Part shown: positions 1 to 8,758 of the stretch, in pieces
Position numbering within the stretch: position 1 is the first letter of the stretch
How the letters are laid out: each line of letters opens with the position of its first letter
Assembly: GCA_910585615.1 (NCBI GenBank)
Contig: CAJUFO010000049.1
Span: forward strand, 1 to 31,678
Origin: an uncultured Acetatifactor sp.
GTDB lineage: Bacteria > Bacillota > Clostridia > Lachnospirales > Lachnospiraceae
DNA: 31,678 nucleotides
Direction: 5' to 3'
The notes under the pieces: generated by a model
The model's input: only the letters and a program-made list of their open reading frames with translations
Databases searched by the model: none
Told to the model about the DNA's origin: nothing
Program-made: the position numbers and the translations under genes

Positions 1-37
1 TGAGGAGGTACGCGCCGCCTTGCATCAATTTTACCAT
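1..37 (-). CDS. Start of an unidentified gene, cut by the window edge
   Basis: Reading leftwards from position 37 there is an ATG followed by twelve open codons (MVKLMQGGAYLL) running off the window. An AAAGGA ribosome binding site lies about 9 bases upstream of the ATG. The start therefore looks real, but too little is present to name the product. It would be transcribed in the same direction as the DUF6440, phosphoesterase and glgP genes. Confidence 0.45.
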   Translation of the reverse strand, partial: MVKLMQGGAYLL

Positions 38-61
38 ATAGTCGGTTCCTTTCTTCGTTTT

Positions 62-95
62 TACTTGATATGCTTTTTTACCTGATGTGCTTTTT
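62..95. repeat. Two tandem copies of a 17-bp AT-rich unit
   Basis: Two adjacent units, TACTTGATATGCTTTTT and TACCTGATGTGCTTTTT, differ at two positions. They sit in the 111-bp gap between the gene at the left edge and the DUF6440 gene, just upstream of the ribosome binding site of the edge gene. The function is unknown; replication slippage is the simplest origin. Confidence 0.6.
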
Positions 96-148
96 TCAGT
101 TCAATGATTCATTTGCTCCCTTTTCAGAAAATAACCCCACTGCGGAAG

Positions 149-331
149 TCATCTGTTCACCACCGGGGAAATCACCGGTTTTCCCTCCCTGTCCAGCAAT
201 GGCGTCATTCCCCCTGCATATCCTCCTGCGTGAAACACATAATTCACACCAGTCTCTCTATCCACCCAGATTTCCATCACATTCATTGTTCCCTGTGAAT
301 ATACTTTCTCAAATCTTTCATTCTTAGCCAT
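149..331 (-). CDS. DUF6440 family small protein
   Basis: A 60-residue protein starting MAKNERFEKVYSQ, with the middle motif WVDRETGVNYVFHAGGYAGG and the end LLDREGKPVISPVVNR. From memory this matches DUF6440, a family of about 60-residue proteins of unknown function common in Firmicutes and their phages. The start at 331 was chosen over longer in-frame starts because a perfect GGAGG lies 8 bases upstream (340-344). It follows the phosphoesterase gene by about 67 bp on the same strand and could be co-transcribed with it. No membrane segment or signal peptide is visible. The family name is fairly secure; no function can be given. Confidence 0.75.
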   Translation of the reverse strand: MAKNERFEKVYSQGTMNVMEIWVDRETGVNYVFHAGGYAGGMTPLLDREGKPVISPVVNR

Positions 332-398
332 TTCATTTGCCTCCGAAACACCACCCATCATAACCCCAGATACCAGAAAACCGCATATGCCCCTCTCT

Positions 399-1151
399 TT
401 ATTCGCCGCCGGTGATATGAACCAGTATGGCATTCCCCTGGGACCCGGCTCCTCCTACCAGCTGCAGCACCTGTCTTTCTCCTTCTATGACATCTCTGTC
501 ATAAAAATGGACATGGCCCGCCAGCACCAGCTCCACCGGGCTGTCCGCAGCCGTGGTCAGGCTCACGAACCGCTCCGAACCCTCATTGGGATAAATCCCG
601 CGCAGATAGGCCTCCTTCCCCGCCTCCGTCATATACTCCCAGGGATAGGTCCAGTCGTGGTTGCCATTGACATACAGATAGGGCATGTCCAGCTGCCCCA
701 GCTGCTCTTCCAGCCACCTGAGATTGGCTTCCGAGGGCGTGTCGATGATGTCTCCGCCCAGCAGGACGGCATCCACCCCGTTCTCATTGGCATACCGGAC
801 CCACTCCGGGAACTGCTCCGCTGGCGGCACCCCTTCCTCATTGAAAAAGGTGGGATACCGGGCCTCCTCGTTGGCCTCCTCCTGCTCCGAAGCCCCCTGG
901 CTTTGGACGATTGCATGGGTATCCGTCAAAAACAGCAGGGTATACTCCCCCTCGATCCCCTTCAGCCGGACAGTCTCCTCCGTGATATGCTTCTCCCAGG
1001 CTCCACCAGGCCCCGTCCCTTCCTTTTGGCCTCCCTCACCGGCATTGCCGCAGCCCGTGAGAGCAGCCAGGCCCAGCAGGCATATTACCGCAAAGGCGTG
1101 CCCAATCGCACGCCTTTGCAACATTTTATCCTTTTTATTCAAATAAGACAC
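399..1151 (-). CDS. Metallophosphoesterase lipoprotein, apparently with an internal deletion
   Basis: A 250-residue protein. It starts at GTG (1151) with GGAGA 7 bases upstream. Residues 16-34 form a lipoprotein signal ending in the lipobox LTGC, with lipidated Cys34, so it should sit on the outer face of the membrane. Calcineurin-like metallophosphoesterase motifs are visible: DTH (77-79), GGDIID (132-137), GNHD (163-166) and GHVH (212-215). Two metal ions would be bound to hydrolyse a phosphoester of unknown identity. Only about 45 residues separate GNHD from GHVH, and the conserved histidine motif normally found between them is absent. The sequence passes abruptly from SLTT to AADSPVELVLAGHVHF at about position 551, as if an in-frame segment had been removed. 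The product may be inactive. It lies 15 bp downstream of glgP and is probably co-transcribed with it. Confidence 0.8.
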   Translation of the reverse strand: MSYLNKKDKMLQRRAIGHAFAVICLLGLAALTGCGNAGEGGQKEGTGPGGAWEKHITEETVRLKGIEGEYTLLFLTDTHAIVQSQGASEQEEANEEARYPTFFNEEGVPPAEQFPEWVRYANENGVDAVLLGGDIIDTPSEANLRWLEEQLGQLDMPYLYVNGNHDWTYPWEYMTEAGKEAYLRGIYPNEGSERFVSLTTAADSPVELVLAGHVHFYDRDVIEGERQVLQLVGGAGSQGNAILVHITGGE

Positions 1152-1166
1152 TTCTATTTCTCCAGT

Positions 1167-3689
1167 TTACAGAGTCACCTTGTCCAGATGCCAGATTTCA
1201 TCCACATACTGCTGGATGGTCCTGTCGGAGGTGAACTTGCCGGAGCATGCCACATTCAGGATGGCGCTCTTCGCCCAGCCCTCGCTGTCTCTGTAGGCAG
1301 CCTCCACTTTCCTCTGGGCCTCCGCATAGGGCTTGAAGTCCTTCAGGATGAAGTAGGTATCCGCCCTGGAGGTGGACAGGGTGTTCAGCAGGGAATTGTA
1401 CAGGGTGCGGAACAGCTCCTTGTCCTTGTCATAGGTTCCGTCGATCAGCTGGGTCAGCACCTTGTGGATGTCCTTGTCGCTGTTAAAGATCTGCATGGGA
1501 TCGTAGCCGCCGTTGTTTTCGTAATTGATGACCTCATCTGAGGACAGGCCGAAGATGAACGCGTTCTCCTCTCCCACCTCTTCCACGATCTCCACATTTG
1601 CGCCGTCCATGGTGCCCAAAGTCAGGGCGCCGTTGAGCATGAACTTCATGTTGCCCGTGCCGGAGGCCTCCTTGCTGGCAGTGGAAATCTGCTCGGACAC
1701 ATCCGCTGCGGCAAAGATGATCTCCGCGTTGGACACATTGTAGTTCTCGATGAATACCACCTTGATTTTGCCGCCGATGGAAGCGTCATTGTTCACCACT
1801 TCCGCCACCGCGTTAATCAGCTTGATGGTGAGCTTGGCGTTCTTATAGCCCGCCGCGGCCTTGGCCCCGAAGATGAATGTCCTGGGGAAGAACTCCATCT
1901 CCGGATGGGCCTTCAGCTCATTGTACAGATACATCACATGGAGGATGTTCATCAGCTGCCTCTTGTACTCATGGAGACGCTTTACCTGTACGTCGAAGAT
2001 GGAGTTGGGATCCACATCGATGCCGTTGTGCTCTTTGATATATTTCGCCAGGCGCAGCTTGTTCTGGTACTTGATCTCCATGAACTCCTTCTGAGCCTTC
2101 TTGTCCTCCGCCAGGGCCTTGATGCCCGCGATCTGGGGCAGATCCGTGATCCAGCCGTCGCCCACCTTGGAGGTGACCCAATCGGCCAGCAGGGGATTGC
2201 CGTGGAGCAGGAAACGGCGCTGGGTGATGCCGTTGGTCTTGTTGTTGAAGCGCTCCGGGAACATCTCGTAGAAATCCTTCAGCTCCTGGTGCTTCAAGAT
2301 TTCCGTATGCAGCCTTGCCACGCCGTTGACGGAATACCCGGCCACGATAGCCATATGGGCCATCTTCACCTGTCCATCGTACAGGATGGCCATCTTGCGG
2401 ATCTTCTCCTGGACATCCACGCCGTGTACGCCCCTGTATTTCTGCTCGATCTGGCGGATGAACCTGCGGTTGATCTCGTCCACAATCTGGTACACCCTGG
2501 GAAGCAGCCTGGAGAACAGGTCGATGGGCCATTTCTCCAGGGCCTCCGCCATGATGGTATGGTTGGTGTAGGCGCAGGTCTTTGTGGTGACTTCCCAGGC
2601 CTCCTCCCAGGTCAGGTCATAGTCGTCCAGCAGGATGCGCATCAGCTCCGGGATGGCCACGGTAGGATGGGTATCGTTGAGCTGGAAGGTCACCTTCTCA
2701 TGGAAGCGGCGGATGTCGTCATGCTTCCTCATATACTTGTCCACGGCCTCCTGGACGGAAGCGGAGATGAAGAAATACTGCTGCTTCAAGCGAAGCTCCT
2801 TGCCCGCGTAATGGTTGTCGTTGGGATAGAGGACATTCACCAGGTTCCTGGCCAGGTTCTCCTGCTCTACTGCCTTGCTGTAGTCGCCCTTGTCGAAGGA
2901 ATCCAGCTGGAAGCCGCCCATGGACTCCGCATCCCACACCCGCAGGGTGTTGACGATGCCATTGCCATATCCCACGATAGGCATGTCGTAGGGGATGGCC
3001 TTCACCGACTGGTAGTCCTCCTGCACATAATGGTTCCTGCCGTTCTCATCGGTGCGCACGGTGACATAGCCGCCGAATTTCACCTTCTTGGCATACTCCG
3101 GCCTGCGCAGCTCGAAGGGATTGCCCTCCGCCAGCCAGTCGTCCGGAATCTCTATCTGGAAACCGTTCTCGATCTTCTGCTTGAACAGGCCGTAGCGGTA
3201 GCGGATGCCGCAGCCATAAGCGGGATATCCAAGGGTGGCCAGGGAATCCAGGAAACATGCCGCCAGCCGTCCCAATCCGCCGTTGCCCAGCGCCGCGTCG
3301 GGCTCCTGGTCTTCCAGCACATTGATGTCCACGCCCAGCTCCTCAAGGACTTCCTTCGCCCCCTCGTAGGCCTGGAGGTTTACCATGTTGTTGCCCAGCG
3401 CGCGGCCCATGAGGAATTCCATGGACATATAGTACACCATCTTGGGGTCTTCCCTGTCATAGGCTTTCTGGGTGTTCATCCAGTTGCCGATGACCCTGTC
3501 CTTGATAGAATAGGAAGCCGCCTGGAAAATCTGCTGGGGAGTGGCCTCCTCCAATGTCTTGCGGTACATGTTCATGACATTATACAGGACACTCCTCTTG
3601 AAAAGCTCCTTGTCGAACGTGGGCTTCTTCTCAGAGGCTTCCGGCATGTCCGTCTGCGTCTTTGCTTCCGTCGTGTTCGTCTTCTTCAC
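1167..3689 (-). CDS. glgP: Glycogen/maltodextrin phosphorylase
   Basis: An 840-residue GT35 phosphorylase of normal family length. It releases glucose 1-phosphate from the non-reducing ends of glycogen or maltodextrins in the cytoplasm, using pyridoxal phosphate. Visible landmarks are the N-terminal block MVYYMSMEFLMGRALGNNM, the block ALGNGGLGRLAACFLDS, and the PLP-lysine block SGTGNMKFMLNGALTLGTMD with Lys682. The start is GTG at 3689 with AAGGAG 6 bases upstream. A good sigma-A promoter lies upstream (3766-3794). The phosphoesterase gene follows after 15 bp. No other glycogen gene is in the window. The allosteric class and preferred glucan cannot be told from the sequence. Confidence 0.96.
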   Translation of the reverse strand: MKKTNTTEAKTQTDMPEASEKKPTFDKELFKRSVLYNVMNMYRKTLEEATPQQIFQAASYSIKDRVIGNWMNTQKAYDREDPKMVYYMSMEFLMGRALGNNMVNLQAYEGAKEVLEELGVDINVLEDQEPDAALGNGGLGRLAACFLDSLATLGYPAYGCGIRYRYGLFKQKIENGFQIEIPDDWLAEGNPFELRRPEYAKKVKFGGYVTVRTDENGRNHYVQEDYQSVKAIPYDMPIVGYGNGIVNTLRVWDAESMGGFQLDSFDKGDYSKAVEQENLARNLVNVLYPNDNHYAGKELRLKQQYFFISASVQEAVDKYMRKHDDIRRFHEKVTFQLNDTHPTVAIPELMRILLDDYDLTWEEAWEVTTKTCAYTNHTIMAEALEKWPIDLFSRLLPRVYQIVDEINRRFIRQIEQKYRGVHGVDVQEKIRKMAILYDGQVKMAHMAIVAGYSVNGVARLHTEILKHQELKDFYEMFPERFNNKTNGITQRRFLLHGNPLLADWVTSKVGDGWITDLPQIAGIKALAEDKKAQKEFMEIKYQNKLRLAKYIKEHNGIDVDPNSIFDVQVKRLHEYKRQLMNILHVMYLYNELKAHPEMEFFPRTFIFGAKAAAGYKNAKLTIKLINAVAEVVNNDASIGGKIKVVFIENYNVSNAEIIFAAADVSEQISTASKEASGTGNMKFMLNGALTLGTMDGANVEIVEEVGEENAFIFGLSSDEVINYENNGGYDPMQIFNSDKDIHKVLTQLIDGTYDKDKELFRTLYNSLLNTLSTSRADTYFILKDFKPYAEAQRKVEAAYRDSEGWAKSAILNVACSGKFTSDRTIQQYVDEIWHLDKVTL

Positions 3690-3765
3690 TTCTTTCTCCT
3701 TTCACACTCTCAATCTATTTTAAGGCAAAACTCAATGAATCGGCCTTATTGCCCGACTGTCTTTT

Positions 3766-3794
3766 ATTATACCAAAATTCACCAGGCATTCCAA
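3766..3794 (-). promoter_or_regulatory. Sigma-A promoter of glgP
   Basis: On the minus strand, TTGGAA (3789-3794) and TATAAT (3766-3771) are separated by exactly 17 bases. The -10 box ends about 75 bases before the GTG start of glgP. It is the only strong promoter-like sequence in the gap between glgP and the upstream ATPase gene. Confidence 0.7.
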
Positions 3795-3869
3795 CTGCTT
3801 TTTGCACAAAATTAGAAGACAAAATTACAATTTTTCAAAATATTGTGTGGAAGCCTACCGAAATACCCT

Positions 3870-5636
3870 TCACCCAATCAGCACTTCCTTCCCCCGAAAC
3901 GCAAGACCATACTTCCGAATCCTGTCCGTTGGAATGCCTTTCGCTTCCAGAGCCGCCGCATATTTCATGTCTTCAATCTGCTTCAATGCAGACTGTACCG
4001 TGTCTTCCAGCGTCCGCTCTCCCCCTTCCGGGTCATGTACCTTGAATTCCATAATAATCGCGTCTTTAAAGCGATTATTTGTCAGCGCATCGTCCCCCTG
4101 GTCTTGCGGCTCCAGCATCACGTCGTACCTGCCGAAACCGCTTTCCCTGTTGGAATTGACCACATATTGCCCACGCAGATCCACCAACAGCCCCAGGACG
4201 AAGCCATGGTAGAACCGCTCCGGCTCGTTCGCTTCGGATGGCCTGTTCCCGCTGTCAAAGAAGCTGAAAGTATCCAGTGCAACCCGGTTCATGTAAAGGT
4301 TCATCTCGCGGAGATTGCCTTTCAGCAGGGCCTTCACGAACCCATTGTAGGCGGGGGTGTATTCCTTGAACCACTCGTCGACCATCCCTTCGAACATGGA
4401 TTGGACTTCCCTGTTCGTCAGGGCCAGGTCATATTCCGGCCTTCCCCTTTCCATATCAAAGACGACCGAATCCACGCGCAGATAGCCGCTGGCAAGGAGC
4501 AGGCTCCAGACGGCGCTGCCCTTATAATCCAATTGATTGAAGACAATCTGCTCGTCCAATGCCGTATGGTAGGCATCTCCCTTCAGAAGGCTCTCCATCA
4601 CCATCTTCACCTCCGGGCCGCTCCCGCGGATCAGCTTCCCTGCCAGGCTGTTGGAGCTGGTGTTCGCCCAGTAGGCATCCAGCCTGCCCTTGTCCAGGAA
4701 GTTCAGGATGGACCAGGGATTGTAGATGCCCCGCTTGTCCCCAAAGGCAAAGCCATCATACCAGCTCTTCACGTCCTGCTTCTTCCCGCCCAGGCCATAT
4801 TCGTCCAATGCGGCGAATACCTCTTCCTCTGTGAAGCCAAAGGAATCTGTATATTTATTGGATGTGGCAGTCACTACCTCCAGATTGTTCAGATCCGAGA
4901 ACAGCGATTCCTTGCTGATTCGCGTAATCCCGGTCAGGATCGCCCTCTCCAGGTAAGGGTTCGTCTTGAACGCGGCATTGAACAATCCTTTCATGAAGTC
5001 TGACAGCTCTGTCCAATAGCCGTTCAGATAGGCCTCCTGCATAGGAGTATCATACTCGTCCAGCAGGATGATGACTTTCTTCCCATAGTAGCGCGACAGG
5101 TAATTGGATAAGGCATTCAAGGAATCTGTGGCCATATAGTCTTCCATATCCACCGATATCTCCCGCCATGTGCCCTTCTCGTCCTGGTTCAGACAGCCGC
5201 TGTCGGCCAGGAAAGCATATTTATTATACAGGTTTTTGAGGATCAGGCATATCTTCTTCCTCGCGTTGGTGAAGTCCGTCTCCTTCACCTTGGCAAAGGA
5301 CAGGCTGATGACGGGATAGGTCCCCTGCAGCTGCCTGTACTCATAATCCGCTTCCAGAGGATTTTCCCCTCCAGGGGAACCGTCCTTGCCAGTCTTGGCC
5401 TGCCAGATGGAGAACCCTTCGAAAAGTTCCCCGCCGCCTGAATGTTCCACAGAGAAAAAATGCTCCACCATGCTCATGTTAAGGGTCTTGCCGAAACGTC
5501 TTGGCCGGGTAATCAGGGTGACTATGTCATTGTTCTCCCACCACTCCTTTATAAACAGGGTCTTGTCAATGTAGAAACAACCTGACCGAATCAACTGCCC
5601 GAAGTCCTGATGTCCGATACCTACCGTCCTTGCCAT
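3870..5636 (-). CDS. AAA-ATPase-like protein with C-terminal PD-(D/E)XK nuclease domain
   Basis: A 588-residue protein with the standard two-part layout of the DUF1703 group. The N-terminal AAA-ATPase-like domain carries FYIDKT near residue 21, a Walker A-like RPRRFGKT (44-51) and a Walker B-like ILLDEYDTPM (190-199). The C-terminal nuclease-like domain has GRYDVML with Asp505 and IIMEFKV with Glu530 and Lys532, the expected PD-(D/E)XK spacing. ATP start at 5636 with AGGAGG about 8 bases upstream. This family is found in many copies in gut Bacteroidetes and Lachnospiraceae. Its role is unknown; mobile-element and defence functions have been suggested. No partner gene is adjacent and it has its own promoter, so it looks like a single-gene unit. 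Family assignment is firm; function is not. Confidence 0.92.
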   Translation of the reverse strand: MARTVGIGHQDFGQLIRSGCFYIDKTLFIKEWWENNDIVTLITRPRRFGKTLNMSMVEHFFSVEHSGGGELFEGFSIWQAKTGKDGSPGGENPLEADYEYRQLQGTYPVISLSFAKVKETDFTNARKKICLILKNLYNKYAFLADSGCLNQDEKGTWREISVDMEDYMATDSLNALSNYLSRYYGKKVIILLDEYDTPMQEAYLNGYWTELSDFMKGLFNAAFKTNPYLERAILTGITRISKESLFSDLNNLEVVTATSNKYTDSFGFTEEEVFAALDEYGLGGKKQDVKSWYDGFAFGDKRGIYNPWSILNFLDKGRLDAYWANTSSNSLAGKLIRGSGPEVKMVMESLLKGDAYHTALDEQIVFNQLDYKGSAVWSLLLASGYLRVDSVVFDMERGRPEYDLALTNREVQSMFEGMVDEWFKEYTPAYNGFVKALLKGNLREMNLYMNRVALDTFSFFDSGNRPSEANEPERFYHGFVLGLLVDLRGQYVVNSNRESGFGRYDVMLEPQDQGDDALTNNRFKDAIIMEFKVHDPEGGERTLEDTVQSALKQIEDMKYAAALEAKGIPTDRIRKYGLAFRGKEVLIG

Positions 5637-5725
5637 GGCGACACCCTCCTGGAAAATATTTGCCCTGTCTGCGCTGCCCTGCAGGGGGCTACCGCAGAAC
5701 CTATAAGACTTGATTCTATGGTTCT

Positions 5726-5753
5726 ATTCTAAGGGATTCTTTGGAAAAGTCAA
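5726..5753 (-). promoter_or_regulatory. Probable promoter of the AAA-ATPase/nuclease gene
   Basis: On the minus strand, TTGACT (5748-5753) is followed after 16 bases by TAGAAT (5726-5731), or after 17 bases by AGAATA. It lies about 90 bases upstream of the ATG at 5636. The leader contains a GC-rich inverted repeat around CCCCCTGCAGGG. Confidence 0.5.
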
Positions 5754-6505
5754 TGGAGAGTTCGTGCTGATAAACCGGGCAGCACCATGGCATTGGCCGT
5801 GGAGAAGGATTGCATTGCCGTGGCCTGGAAACCCTTCGCCCCAAAGGGAGATGGTGGGCTGCTTCATGGATAGGATTGTCAGGTCTATTGATTATGACTG
5901 CCTGATGTTATAAGGTGTTCCGGGGTAATTATATTTTAAAGGATGAATTCATAGAAGAATGGTCAAGCGTATATACTTATCTCTAATTCCTGGAGTTAAA
6001 TAGTATCTTGGCAGATACCTTTAGTTTTATGCTATTCGAGGCAACTTTGGTAAAATTTCAAATCTGTTAAGTAGACGAACCCCTTACGGGGCTTGCAGAA
6101 AGGATGCAAATCATCAGCAGGACCGCCCCGGGTATGTGGTATAGCTCTGGTTCCTTGGGTTCGGGAGCCTCTTCAGCAGCGGTACAAGGCCTGGGAAGAA
6201 GTGCCGGATTAGCTTTGCCAGTTCGCATGCGAGCTTCAACTACCCCAGGTGTTCCCTTGTATCCTTTCGCGTTATTTTTATTCCTGCTTCATGGTGAGAC
6301 CTCCTCTCTTTTATGGGTGTGCGTGCCAAGACCATTTCATGAAGCGTCTTAGAGTAAACGAGTTTGAAAATGAATTCCTCCCTACACGTAAAAAACCTAT
6401 ACATTACATATAGGGTCTGCAATGTTTTTGTCCTACATCGCGAATGTTAGGAACTACCTGAATTCCTTATTCATTATCTGGTCACAAGGCGGATTTTTTG
6501 TGAGC
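5754..6505. other. Gene-free 750-bp region with several short inverted repeats
   Basis: No convincing gene was found in any frame. The first part (5760-6060) shows nothing recognisable. From 6080 to 6250 several short self-complementary segments occur close together: CCCC/GGGG around TTAC (6080-6091), TTGCA/TGCAA (6093-6109), GGTTCC/GGGAGCC (6149-6169), the palindrome TCGCATGCGA (6223-6232), and CCTGGG/CCCAGG (6190-6195 with 6244-6249). On the minus strand AGGAGG precedes a four-codon frame MKQE (6278-6292). The segment could encode a structured RNA or be the worn remains of a mobile element; neither is shown. Confidence 0.4.
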
Positions 6506-8038
6506 CTATTTAAAATATTCCCCAAGATAGGCTTTCGCATCCTTCATAAAGCTGGCTGCAATCAAGACAATGACCGCCCCTATCGGGAACGCTGCCACAA
6601 TGCTCACAGACTGTAGGCTGCTCATAGAACTCTCTGCGAACAGTAGCGCAATAGGCAGCATAATCAGCAGGATGCACCACATCAGTTGGACACTTTTATG
6701 GGGCTGTTCCCCCTCCCCCAGCCGGCTATAGCTATAGCAGGATGCCGTCAGCGCAATAGAATCAAATGAGGTAGCATAGAAGGCCACCATCGTCACGAGC
6801 ACGACAGCCATGACCAGAGAAGCCTGTGGCATGGAATCGATTATGGAGACAATCAAATCATAAAGATCCCCAGATTCATTGTACTTTGCAATGAAATCCA
6901 TCTTGCCATCCATCTGTAGACCCATGGAATAATTGCCCAGGACGATGAAGCTCACCAGTGTCGAGCCCACGCCGAACCCATATCCGCCCAGGATGGTCTG
7001 CCGTATCGTCCTGCCCCGGGAGATGCTGCCGATGAAGAATGGTGCCGCCACACACCATACCATCCAGTATGCCCAGTAATAGATGGTCCAGTTCTGCGGG
7101 AAGCCTGATGTCCTCAAGGGATCCGTGTACGTGGACAGGCCGATGAAGTCCTGCAGCATCCTGCCCAGGGAGGAAAGCCCTGTCTCAATGATGTATCCTG
7201 TCTCCCCGCCGAAGAACAGGACAAAGATAAGAAGCCCGTAGAACATGTAGATGCAGGACTTCGCCAACAGGCTTATCCCTTTGAAGCCATGCAGCAATGA
7301 ATAGGTATATACGAAGCAGGTGGCGACCAGGATGATGATATTGATGAAGGTACGGCTCATCTCCACATGGAAGAGCTCCCTGCTGATGCTGGCCATGAGC
7401 GGCGTGGCGACGCTGAAGGTGGTCGCCGTCCCAGCTAGCAGCGCAAAGACGGCCAGCAGGTCGATTAGCCTCCCGCAAATCCCATCCGTATGCCTTCCCA
7501 AGATTGGGCGGCAGGCCTCCGAATATCTTTGCCTGTCCCGCTTGCGGACATGCAGCATGAAGCCGAACGCCACCGCCAGCACCAGATAGAACCCCCACGG
7601 GATGAAGCTCCAATGGAACAAGGGATAGACGCCTGCCCACTCCTGAATGTCCCCCATCCCTTCAAGATGAGGATCCGTGGCATAGAGGATCCATTCCGAA
7701 AAGGAATAGAAGAGGATGTCTGCTGCCAGGCCACAGGTGAACATCATGGCTCCCCATGTAAAGAAAGAGTATTTAGGCTTTTCGCCGACTTCGCCCAGGA
7801 CAATCTGCCCATATTTCGACCCGGCGATGAACAGTGACAGCAGGAATATCCCCAGGCCAATCACCAGGTAATATGTCCCCAGCACATCCCCGAAGAAGAA
7901 CCTGACCTGATTCAGTAGGGCATTCGACTGCTCCGGCACGATGAAGAACAGCACACACAGCGCGACCACTATCCCCAACGGCACCAACGTTATCATCCAG
8001 TCTATTTTCCCATGTTTAGTTGCTGCTTTCTTATCCAC
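6506..8038 (-). CDS. BCCT-family transporter, probably choline importer of the phosphocholine module
   Basis: A 510-residue protein with about twelve hydrophobic segments and the usual BCCT length. BCCT carriers import choline, betaine or carnitine with Na+ or H+. Family features include the aromatic segments FSEWILYATDPH, YPLFHWSFIPWGFY and WTIYYWAYWMVWCVAAPFF, the last matching the substrate-site helix in TM8. The start is GTG directly after the LicC stop codon, with GGAGG 8 bases upstream inside the LicC coding end, so translation is coupled. It is the last gene of the polysaccharide operon. Position directly after LicC suggests that it supplies choline, the job done by the unrelated LicB permease in Haemophilus and pneumococcus. 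The substrate is inferred from context. No clear terminator was seen downstream. Confidence 0.9.
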   Translation of the reverse strand: MDKKAATKHGKIDWMITLVPLGIVVALCVLFFIVPEQSNALLNQVRFFFGDVLGTYYLVIGLGIFLLSLFIAGSKYGQIVLGEVGEKPKYSFFTWGAMMFTCGLAADILFYSFSEWILYATDPHLEGMGDIQEWAGVYPLFHWSFIPWGFYLVLAVAFGFMLHVRKRDRQRYSEACRPILGRHTDGICGRLIDLLAVFALLAGTATTFSVATPLMASISRELFHVEMSRTFINIIILVATCFVYTYSLLHGFKGISLLAKSCIYMFYGLLIFVLFFGGETGYIIETGLSSLGRMLQDFIGLSTYTDPLRTSGFPQNWTIYYWAYWMVWCVAAPFFIGSISRGRTIRQTILGGYGFGVGSTLVSFIVLGNYSMGLQMDGKMDFIAKYNESGDLYDLIVSIIDSMPQASLVMAVVLVTMVAFYATSFDSIALTASCYSYSRLGEGEQPHKSVQLMWCILLIMLPIALLFAESSMSSLQSVSIVAAFPIGAVIVLIAASFMKDAKAYLGEYFK

Positions 8039-8758
8039 TTATTTATCCTCCAGATATTTTTGGTAGCTGCTGTCCAAGGCAGCCAGCTCGCTCAAGTCAT
8101 CCACTTCCATGACGTCCCCTTTTTCCATCGGCATAATCCCCAGCTGATAGTCCTCAAAATGGCAGAACATCGCCACGTCATCCCAGTAGATTTGCCGGTT
8201 CCGCCTCGCTTCGAACTCCAGCTCCAGGTGGGCCTTCAGCCTGGCTCCGTCCTCCATGGTCCAGCGTGAGATGCTGTACAGCTGCCACCCTCCTGTCCCG
8301 CCTGTCCTGCTGCAGGACTTTACAAACCCACCTTCCACAGTCTGCAGCCATTCGCTGGTCTCGCCGTCCGTCCATACGCTGTTGTACCCCGACCTTTCAA
8401 ACTGCGGGATTAGGATGTCCGGATTGTATATGATTTGGTCGCCGTCCAGGATAATCGAATCCCCGATGTGCTCCCTTGCGGCATATAAAGAGGCTATATT
8501 GTTGCAGGTGTCATAATACGGATTCTCAATCAATGTAATCCCATCATATTCCTTTTCCAACGTCCTGAAGCAATCCTTCAGGTAGCCTATGACTATGTAA
8601 ATCTCCGTAATGCCGTTCTCATGCAGCCCCTGAATCACTGTGTCAATTATCCTTATGCCATTCACCTTCACCAGTGGCTTAGGTGTCTCCAACGTGACAG
8701 GGCGCATCCGGTTGCCGACCCCTGCCGCCATGATAATCGCCCGCCTTACCTTATGCAT
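8039..8758 (-). CDS. licC: LicC-like phosphocholine cytidylyltransferase
   Basis: A 239-residue NTP-transferase. It most likely makes CDP-choline from CTP and phosphocholine in the cytoplasm. The N-terminal nucleotide-binding loop AAGVGNRM (11-18) is followed by TPKPLVKVNG (25-34), and the metal-binding LDGDQ motif lies at 104-108. Length and layout match LicC and related sugar-phosphate nucleotidyltransferases. The ATG at 8758 overlaps the end of the upstream fusion gene by 13 bases, and the BCCT gene follows immediately. Neighbouring choline-kinase and LicD genes support phosphocholine as substrate rather than a sugar phosphate. CDP-ethanolamine synthesis cannot be ruled out. Confidence 0.88.
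   Translation of the reverse strand: MHKVRRAIIMAAGVGNRMRPVTLETPKPLVKVNGIRIIDTVIQGLHENGITEIYIVIGYLKDCFRTLEKEYDGITLIENPYYDTCNNIASLYAAREHIGDSIILDGDQIIYNPDILIPQFERSGYNSVWTDGETSEWLQTVEGGFVKSCSRTGGTGGWQLYSISRWTMEDGARLKAHLELEFEARRNRQIYWDDVAMFCHFEDYQLGIMPMEKGDVMEVDDLSELAALDSSYQKYLEDK

Noticed and set aside
1905..3815. Long plus-strand open frame of 636 codons opposite glgP
   Set aside because: It is the antisense shadow of glycogen phosphorylase, whose conserved motifs fix the minus strand. The same applies to long plus-strand frames at 387-1541, 3843-5003 and 9034-9945.
6278..6292. Four-codon leader frame MKQE behind AGGAGG on the minus strand
   Set aside because: There is no downstream gene it could control and such a short frame is expected by chance.
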